Of a stretch of DNA of 64,000 nt, positions 55,566 to 64,000 are shown piece after piece. A program made the translations under genes and the position numbers. Positions within the stretch are counted from its first letter, which is position 1. Every line of letters starts with the position of its first letter. Source of the DNA: Sphagnum compactum (taxonomy: Eukaryota > Bryophyta > Sphagnopsida > Sphagnales). The notes beneath the pieces were generated by a model. The model was not told where the DNA came from. It ran no database searches and saw only the letters and a program-made list of their open reading frames with translations. Where the stretch lies: positions 16,864,001 to 16,928,000 of the forward strand of contig OZ234494.1 of the NCBI GenBank assembly GCA_965153455.1. The letters run 5' to 3'.

Positions 55566-57790
55566 GCACATGACATAAGTCAATGCACCATAACCAAATT
55601 ATGGAATCCTACCACTCAACTTACCCCTTTAAACAATTACCTAAGTAATTGTGTAATCAAGTTACACATCAAGTTATAGTTCCCTTACCTCTTTGTGGCC
55701 CACCTCTTTTGGGCTGTTTGCTTGGCTGGACTTTGGTCCTTGCCCCTTGTTTCTTTTTCTCTCCTTATCTTGGGGGCTTTATTTTGATCAAGTTTGGTAG
55801 GGTTCATCATTCTACTACCAATTTGAATAAATAGAAAATGAGTTATCAACAGTTTTTTAATAAATAAAAATCAGATTATGTTTCAATTTGGCATCATTTG
55901 GCTCCTGCTGATTTTTGAGTTCATATCAAGGGGAGTGGAAATTTGCAGGTGGGTGGCAAAAAATTGGTGAACTTAGTTGTCATGGATGAATGGAAGGAAA
56001 TTTAGGGGTCTGGAACCCCTTGGGGATCTTATGGAGAGAGGGAAAAAGCAAGAATAATCCACAATAAACTTTCATGCATTTAAATTTAGTGTCAGAACAA
56101 TTTGATTTCTAGTAATATATGAATTTAAGTGAAGGCTTTTAAGAGTCAAACTCTTTGACTCTAGGCTCTTAACTTTGACTCCATATCCTAGCTTTCTATC
56201 CTAGTTTATAAAGTATGTGGACACAAAATCCTTTTTTGCATCTATCAATTCAGTATTCAAGTGAGAAAGAAAATCATGAAATATAAAAACTCAATGGGTA
56301 CACTACCAGCTGGGGTAATTGGGTCACAAAATGGTTTTGGAAAATTGTGTTTAAAAACTGATAGCAGGCCACTTTTGAAACCTTTTTCAATTTAGTAGCA
56401 TGTTATCTTGTAAAGCCACTTTAGTTGCTTGTAACCACTTTCACCCCTGAGGATTCTATAAATGCAGAGAGTTGCAAATTCACTCTTTCCTTGGCATTTT
56501 CTTCACTAGATATTTGTGAATTGACAATGTAATTTCTGCAGCTGCAACATATCTGTTACTTCAACCCAAAAACATCACCACAGGTTTCTGGTTTTGCTTG
56601 TCCAAATTGCACGCTGAGGAAGGAAAAGCATGATATACACCCATGTGGAAACTGATCAGAGCATTAGTAATTAATGAGATTTCCAACATTGGCCATTGCA
56701 AGTCCACCACCATCCATGTCTACCACAAATTTCTCTTCGTTGTTTCTGAAGCTGCAAAAAGAACTGCCTATGGAGGAAACAAATAAGCCTTGGACATCAG
56801 CATCAAGGTTACAGCACTTCATTTGGTTCAGTGATGTTACATACTCAGCCACAAATTCGTTTGAGCATCTGTAGGTTTTTACAAGTTGAAGAACAAATCT
56901 CACATTTTTCATTGATAATGATGCTGCTCACAGATGCTTGAGTCTGCAACACCTCTGACTCTTAAGTTCAGTTCAGTTCAGTTCAAGCATTTTAAAAGTC
57001 ATGTCTAACAACCAGCAGAAAAATTCAAGAACAATGTTCCAAAGCTTGTGCAGAAAAAATTGATTGTAACAGAGCTGCCGGTTGTGGGAAACATGCACCC
57101 ATCCTCTTCTGTCTGTCCCACAGAACCTGCAAACTCAATTAATGTTATCCTTCGATTTCAATATCAAAATGACTGTTTCATCCATTTTGTCAAATTTCAT
57201 TTAATTCGATGTGAATTCCATCGAAGTGGTCAAAGTTTGACCTATTCAGTCAAATTCATCTACAAATTCATACATTAAGATGATACTCATTCACATGGAT
57301 GGCACCCATTTAACAAAACTCATTACCTCAGTTCAAATTGATTGAACTTGTAATAAGAATTCATCCAACAAGTCAACTGAATGAACTTCATGCCACACCT
57401 AAATATGTAACTCTATACACTAATAGAAAAAGATGTCGATATCTCTCTATGTGAGAACTTTGAACCAACCTACAAACCAACTCTATCTAATCAAGTGAAG
57501 GCTAGGTAATAGTAAAGAACTATTGTTGAGTCTTCCATCACCGATTGCATCCTTAATATGCAAAAAAGTGCATCTCAGATTGCAGTGAGAGCAATGAAAT
57601 TGGGCGGTTTACATTCTCTCACTAATTTCATTCTTTTGTGTAGTTTAAAAGGTCTGCCAAGCATTTGATTCATACCTCTTCTACTCCTGTCCAAAGCAAC
57701 CCCAGGTATGATAGGAGTCAATTGCTAGTCCAGAGCTTTGGACAGCCAGCCACACATCCAAGGCAGACAGAGAACTTCCGAAATCCCCCA
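55566..57790. other. No gene assigned downstream of POLD1
   Basis: A TATA-like 'ctataaatgcag' lies near 56457 with a pyrimidine-rich stretch beyond it. An 82-codon minus frame at 56664-56912 (FVAEYVTSLNQMKCCNLDAD) has balanced composition but no recognised domain. A (CAGTT)n microrepeat lies near 56970. Confidence 0.35.
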
Positions 57791-57793
57791 CAA

Positions 57794-57889
57794 TTCACTC
57801 CACCTTGTGCACCAGAACTATGATCTCCTCTTGGCAGCAGCCAACGAATCTGGGTTCACTTCGAACAATTCTCTTGAGAAACTGATCTT
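57794..57889 (-). CDS. Possible terminal exon of an unidentified gene
   Basis: On the minus strand an acceptor-like 'atatttccag' is followed by 31 open codons and a stop: EDQFLKRIVRSE, PRFVGCCQEEIIVLVHKVE. The composition is protein-like. It lies about 400 bp beyond the POLD1 stop, on the same strand. No matching upstream exon was found, so it may be chance or an alternative 3' end. Confidence 0.2.
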
Positions 57890-57953
57890 CCTGGAAATAT
57901 TGACACCATGAGCTATGGAAAAAGGCAGTGGAGTTCACAAACTTCCTGAAAAA

Positions 57954-58165
57954 TTAGATTATACAACTGAAAATTGGGTCATTAGAACACTCCAAGGTCA
58001 AGCTGGATTGTTCACACATTGATGATCCAGTAGAAGGAAATAATGAATTGAGTTATGGAGGTTGGATTGTATTGGGAGCTAGAGAAACAATAACTACTTT
58101 AAGTCTCAACATGCACAAGGCAGAAAATGATTGCCTGGCACCTTGGATCACAGGTAAGAAGTAAT
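57954..58165 (+). other. Open plus-strand stretch with donor-like end
   Basis: About 68 codons without a stop read KVKLDCSHIDDPVEG, NNELSYGGWIVLGARETI and NDCLAPWITG. The stretch ends at a perfect donor-like 'acaggtaaga'. There is no start codon near its beginning. It would be antisense to the POLD1 3' region if transcribed. Family unknown. Confidence 0.2.
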
Positions 58166-58292
58166 TTATCTGCTTCTGCTTGTTGCCAACAGCTGAACCT
58201 ACTAAGACTAGCAGCTAAGAATTTACTATCAAATCTACACATCACATACACAAAAGTTGTTTAGTGACTTCCTTTCAATTGAAAATTTGTGG

Positions 58293-61200
58293 TCAAAAAT
58301 CCCATCTCTCCAGTTGCACCTCAGCTTCAGCTAAGTCTTTCTGTGCTTTCTTCCGACGGTAGAAGATGGGACAATCTCGGCTGCCACAGCCAACAAACAG
58401 GATGAACTTTTGCAATTCCTCTGCATGCTAATTATGTTTACAACTCACACAAGAATGAAGATGGATAACAGAATACACTGGATCAGCATCCCCCAGGCAG
58501 GCAACGGTGATGTGCTACGTGCTAACCCTTTGATCAAAACTTTCACCTATCTTAAGTGTTAAACACTTGTGTCCAAACTGTCACATAAAACCTCATTGGA
58601 GTTCCTATTGGACTCAATGGATGTTCTCATGTTCTGGTTTCTCTTTTTCAACACTACCAAAAAGGTTCCATTTATTATATACATCACAACTACTAAAAGG
58701 AAATTCCAGGATAGAAATGAAGAAAATAATTACCTTGTGCAGAGAACATCTTGGTGCAGTGATCCTTGGCAGCGTTGGCATTGTGTCCACAGCCTCCCAA
58801 AAAGTTGCTCTAGATCCCTCACTGGCATGCAAAATGGCAACCATTGTAAGTGTTGTGCCATCAAAGTATTTGTGAACACTGAAGAAGGAACTTCACGAGG
58901 AGTTCTGAAAAGCCCAGATATGAACTTATTGGGGCACCAAAATCCAGAAGCTGCAAGCACCCTGTCACATAATATCTCACTCCACCAAGCCTTGTGGTGG
59001 TGTGGATCATAAACAGTTTTGGCAGAGATAGTGGGATGTCTAAACAGAGCTGATCAGGATTGGAAAACACAGTAGCAATACCATTAGTCACAGTCTTCTG
59101 ATACAACTCAGCTTCACGTCCCTTACAATGAATGCACAATGTTTGATTCTCCTCACTGTAGCAGCACACGACAGTCAGTGGTTTCTTCAGTAGTTGCAAC
59201 CTCAAATCCCCATCTAACAAAGTGGATCATCAGTGTCCTACTTGCTAAGACCTTTCATCATGCACCCAAGCTTAGGCAACCATTGGAAAACGAATATTAT
59301 GGAAACTGGAAACCTCCTGAAAGATCATAAAGGAATGTTGATGAAGGAACTTAGGGGAGACAATTATTGAAACTAGTCCAGCCACCTCAATCTCAGAAGC
59401 ATTTCTATTTGCTGCCTAAAAGATCAAAAACACAGTGCAACAAGTGGCATACGTGATTGGAGTCCTGCAACCAATGCAACTGGCACGTTTCTTTGCAAAC
59501 TTCATTATGCCACTGTTTGAGGGTGTGGATATGGACACTGAACGGGTGTGGCTGCCATGAAGCAGCTCCCTACTTGCATTCTTCAGGATAGGATCAAATA
59601 TCCGCAACAAGGGCTGCCCCACCCATTTTCACATGAAATATGAGCACATAATCTCACACAGGTGCCATAGTCACCACAACTAGCATCAGTACCAATCTCT
59701 CATGCACCTCTACAACTTAAAACTACAATTGCTCTGATTCTACTCCTGTCTCCTCCAAGAAACAAATTTAGAGTCCTCCTGTTTGGCGTGCACAGTAATA
59801 ACAAGTGTGGTATTCAGACTGAGAAAATAAAGGTGGGAGACACACCTTGCTGAGCTGGTTCTCAAGGTAGTATTGAGGATCAATTGGAATGTTATTCTCC
59901 AAGACATATATAGGATCTTCTGACTTTTCATATGCCTGTAAGTGAATGTGTACATTATGTAAGGTTATCAGCTGAGCTAGCCATGGGATGCTTGGGTACA
60001 CAGTTTCCACTCAAATGAGACAAACCATGCAGCCTTCAAGTTTCAGCAGAATTCAACCTTTCGAAATCTGCACATACCTTGGCGCCTTTTGCTGCTTTGA
60101 TGATGACATAAGGCACACGGTCACCCACACTAGGAGCAGTTGCAGCATCCCGCTGACCCAACAAACAGTTTTCAACCCAATTATGAGCATGGGTAGAACT
60201 CCAGGTTGAAGATGCAACAAACAAAAAACACTCATCCACATCATGATTCAGTGTTACTACTGTGATTCTCTTCATGTAGAAACCTTGTCCTTTGTAATTG
60301 TAACATTGAACTTCTCTTGCACACTCTAGCCCTGTCTTTGGTCAAGTGGCCATGGCATCAAAAAACCCTAATTTCAACACATTTGGGACAAAAGGTCACC
60401 TTGCGCATACGCTCAGCAAGCTCAACATGGGCAGATTTGTTTGCATAGTCTTCTCCAGATTTTGTCAAGCCCTGTTCAGATAGGATTGACACAACATATA
60501 AGGATTGAAACATTGATAAAGATTATGAATTATGGTTGGCAGGAACTAGTCAAGCCCCAAAAGTAGCAACATCATACCAAATAACCTCATAACCTCTTCT
60601 CTTAGCTGTGCAAATCTCATCAATGTGGAGTGCTTGCATATATGCAGGACATCCAATCATGTAGATCATCACAGGGAGATGGTGAAGGATGACTTTATAG
60701 ACTACATATGCAAACCAACAAACACATGAAGGCAAGATGTCAGACCTTAGTAATTACAAGAAGAGAGAGGTCCATCCGATTCATGAGCAGGTCAGCTATG
60801 GTGTTTTTGACAAATTGCACAGCCCCTGGAATGTTTCGATCAATGAGGATTTTATGGAGGCACTCTGTCACCAAGTTCTTCACTAGTAGGCAATTATCCC
60901 TCCTCACTGTCTCAATCCCTGCATTCCATAAGTTACGCATACACTGCAGTGAGAAAAGCACCCAGTCTTGCACATGCTTGATTTTTGCCTGTTATCACTA
61001 TGGAATTGAGGAAGCAATGTTGCCCTTGCCTTCTAGTCAACATCTTGTAACTTCTTTCCATCGTGATCTCTCCCATCCACAATGACTCCAGATTTTCAAT
61101 GCCAACTTCCTCACAAGTTTTTCAGGCTCAGGTTCAGTGTTGTGGAATTAAAATAGTCACAAAGGGCTTTGTTACCTTTGGTATCCATTTTGTCATATTT

Positions 61201-63168
61201 CTCAGTCTTGGTCCACAAAAGTCCAGCATATCTCTTCTTGCTAATGAGCAAGTAGGGCCAGTACACCTTTTCAAACTCCAACTTGATCGGCTGTTTCCAG
61301 AAACACCAGTGCTTGAGTACCCTATACCCTATGTGCAATATCCTTTTCTCAAAACCACATAACTAACAAGGGGATTAGTGAGTGGAGTGACTCAAAGTAG
61401 TATACAATTCCAGGTTTCAGTGCCACTTTGAGCAAAACAAATCTAACATAATAAGTGCTGTCATAACTTTATGAGTGCAACCCACAGGATCAAACAATTG
61501 ATTCACCATAAATAGCAGTGACTACCTGCCATCTCCCCATTGACTTCATCAGCTCCTGATAAGTATGTGATAAGTCTGCCCAAACTTTTGGACAAACAAT
61601 TATACAAACATATCTGTATCATGAGTTTCTGGTGTTTCCAGAAGCAACAGGAAGACTCACTCATGATGTTGGCTAGCACTTGAGAGACCTAATAGCTGCA
61701 AGCAGTATGCAGAATTAAATCAAGCATTTGCATTCCTAAAGTCAGATTAAATCCAAACCTGTAGACTAGACTCGTACCATACCTTCGTGAATGTGTTACT
61801 GATTTGTTCAGCTGCTTCTCTTCCCAGTTTCATGGCCTCTTCAACAGAAGGGACTCCAAACTGAACCATTACAGAATCAGTGTCTCCGTACACAACCTGT
61901 ATTTGAAAGAAACCCCACATGAACAGATTTTGTTTGTCACGTGTCATTCCCAAAGCTAGTCCTATGCACAGTTAGTGTTATCAAAATATCCAAGGAAATA
62001 CATTCAAATGCACACTTGCACTTTCCCCTAAGTTCACATGCGGTTAAAATTCTGACCCAACCCCAATCAAAAGCATGATCAGGCACCAAATAAAGAGGAA
62101 CTGCCAGCCATCTAACCTAACTTGCAGTGATGTACCTCAGCATCATGACTGTAACCATTGCTAACATTGAAATTATCCTGCACAAGCTTTTTTGTATGCT
62201 CGATCATCTGTCGACCTGTCAATGTAAAATTACCTACTTGAATAATGCACAACAAGGAATCCATCCACATTACAAATTCAGGCTGCAAACAAAGCAACTA
62301 GCTTCACCATTGGGAAGTACAACATGCCAGCTTACTTTTGTGAAACCTAACCTTTTGGTCACTGTATAGCAATCTCACATCTCATAGAGCAGCTGGTGCA
62401 TGAGGGGATACTATAGCCAAGATTAAGAAATTTTACCAAAGCTGGTAACACTGGAAGAAATTTCCAAACATGGCAGCTGCCCAATTGTTGCCCCAGTAAA
62501 TCCATATACTGAGTTTGCACTAACCTGAATTTCAACCAAACAATAAGAAGTGAATGGACATGTTTCTACTACAGAAGTCCTGAGTTTCATAGCTTTCAGT
62601 AGCTTATTATGATGCCATCTCCAGCCCACTTATAATCTTCACTTTGACAGTCAGGATACTGATGAGATACCAAACTAAAAATGTGTAAGAAAAATATTCC
62701 CATCTCAACTCTGTTTCTTGACATTGTTGTCACCAAGTAAAGAGCAGCCAAGAAGGGTAAACTCATACACACATACCTTGAGGGCAAGTTGCCGACCATC
62801 AAGGACAGCTTTCTCCAGTGGATCTGTTGCTTCCTGTGATCCAGGAAATTTGCACCAATGATAAGAGACTCTCGATCTGACTTTGTGGCTTTATCACTAG
62901 CCTGTCTTTGGTCAACACTATGGCCCAACTAAGGCCCATGCATAAAATTCTGTATGATCACCAATGGCAAAAACCAATTACAAGGAATCCTCAGACATCA
63001 GATTGGACTTCTGCTCGTGAAGAACATCAATGACTGCCAGCTGAATCAAAGGAAAATGACCAGCCATAAATTGCTGTTCTTCTGGTTAGCCAAGAATCCT
63101 ACCTTCAAATCAGCTTTGGCTCGCTTGCGAGCTGCCAGTAACTCTTCAAGGATCTCTGGCAATATTCC
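58293..63168 (-). CDS. POLD1: DNA polymerase delta catalytic subunit, C-terminal 14 exons (5' part outside the window)
   Basis: This is the family-B replicative polymerase, the p125 subunit of nuclear DNA polymerase delta, which extends primers at the replication fork with PCNA. Exons (minus strand): 63168-63103, 62833-62777, 62524-62437, 62215-62136, 61896-61783, 61290-61176, 60918-60746, 60471-60400, 60152-60078, 59935-59846, 59613-59453, 59155-59082, 58821-58734, 58380-58293. All have GT-AG borders, all phases agree and there is no stop before the terminal TGA; 446 residues are visible. In order: [20 protein letters not shown]; motif B with [28 protein letters not shown]; catalytic motif [24 protein letters not shown] (the K-x-Y motif); [47 protein letters not shown]. 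The two C-terminal metal sites follow: CysA (CIGC ... CIHC) and CysB (CQRC ... C ... C), the latter holding the 4Fe-4S cluster that binds the B subunit. It ends [22 protein letters not shown]. The length of this part agrees with the family (about 450 of 1,100 residues). Exonuclease and N-terminal exons should lie beyond 64000. Confidence 0.96.
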
Positions 63169-64000
63169 CTACAAGAATGAGAAGAGTTCTTGTTGGTCAG
63201 GTAGGGAATAGATAATTAGAGAGTGGAACCCAACATAAGGGACCATCACAAAAGCTGTAGTGTGAAAGAAATGAAGTTAGAATGATGCAAAGGAAGGAGC
63301 AACTCATCAAGTCTTGTATCCCTCAAACATGAGGACAAAGACAAGAAAGAGAAACTCCTATGAACAGATCCTTTTCATGCCAAAAATGCTCAGAGGCTCA
63401 CAAGAGAACACAAAGTTTAACCACAACCTGTTGGGGACCCCAACCCAGAGAAAGTATAATATTCATAAGTACTTAGAACTTCTCCATACTTACAATTGAA
63501 GGCAACCTCAATAGAATTGAGAGATGGCCAGAAAATGAAAATACAGAGGTTTCAGCCAACAGGATTACCCAACCCCTAAGGACAAAGAAAACAAATGCAA
63601 AAAACTGAGGAGCTGTTTCAGAACCAGTGACAGTCACATAAACATTCAGAGACCTTCAACAGCAACATGTACATCACTAACTAGGTAGCATAACATTCCC
63701 ACTGACTTCATCAGCTCTCAGCAGTGGCTGGAGGTTAATGTCATACATGTTAAACCAATGTAATGAGAAGATTCAACAAAACCAGATGGAGAAGGAGAAG
63801 ACCAATGAAAGTAAGAAAAAAGAGGGACAGAAAAAGAAAAAAAAGAACCAAACATGAAAATCAGAAGAAAAAAAGAGAAAAAAAGAGCATGACCTTGTAA
63901 GAAAAAAGTGGGCTTTCTAAAAGGACCTGTTTAGGATTAATAAGGTCCTTCAAATCATCATTCTCAAGATTCCATATGCAGAAACAGCACACTGAAAACG
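63169..64000. other. Probable large POLD1 intron with purine-rich patch
   Basis: No exon preceding GILPEI was found: the expected block around a TPSGETFVK-like sequence is absent. A GA/A-rich patch occupies about 63780-63890. A short open minus stretch at 63893-63960 (LKDLINPKQVLLESPLFSYK) has splice-like borders but does not match POLD1. Confidence 0.5.

Noticed and set aside
63893-63960. Splice-bordered frame LKDLINPKQVLLESPLFSYK as the next POLD1 exon
   Set aside because: It does not resemble the conserved POLD1 sequence that precedes GILPEI, so it was treated as intron sequence.
1-64000. tRNA, rRNA or CRISPR features
   Set aside because: No cloverleaf with conserved arms, no rRNA-like conserved segment and no regularly spaced direct repeats with unique spacers were recognised by eye. 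A tRNAscan run would settle the tRNA question.

Overview
This window comes from a nuclear genome of a land plant. It holds a split plant receptor-like kinase gene, the 3' half of a DNA polymerase delta catalytic subunit gene with short GT-AG introns, and plant-type transposon remains (CACTA-like, Ty3/gypsy, hAT). The sequence is AT-rich and most of it is decayed repeat. Short introns and the residue pattern of both genes would fit a bryophyte or another seedless plant, but that is a guess and the species cannot be fixed from sequence alone.

Layout. 1-2580: AT-rich sequence with a roughly 100-bp tandem repeat. 2581-11868: a probable CACTA-type element with matching ends and a 3-bp AAA flank. 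Inside it lie a 1-kb direct repeat pair, a broken gag-protease stretch of a Ty3/gypsy element (about 5480-8085) and an unidentified broken reading frame (8677-9538). About 12.2-18.1 kb: a second, more complete but heavily mutated Ty3/gypsy element on the minus strand. 19885-26254: an apparently intact leucine-rich-repeat receptor kinase gene on the minus strand, rebuilt here as 13 exons encoding about 716 residues. 26.3-58 kb: mostly repeat-derived and anonymous DNA. It contains tandem and dispersed repeats, a 436-codon unidentified open frame (43258-44568, minus), a hAT transposase C-terminal remnant (49300-49820, plus), a 355-bp foldback repeat (50578-50932) and a complete 708-bp non-autonomous hAT-like element (53127-53834) with perfect 17-bp inverted ends and 8-bp target duplications. 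58293-63168: fourteen exons of POLD1 on the minus strand, in phase and without stops, running off the right edge.

The two real genes are independent: one makes a membrane signalling receptor, the other the replicative polymerase subunit. I found no coordinated gene system. The strongest new observations are the precise hAT-like element, the CACTA element enclosing gypsy debris, the long foldback, the compact-ectodomain receptor kinase, and the unidentified 436-codon frame.
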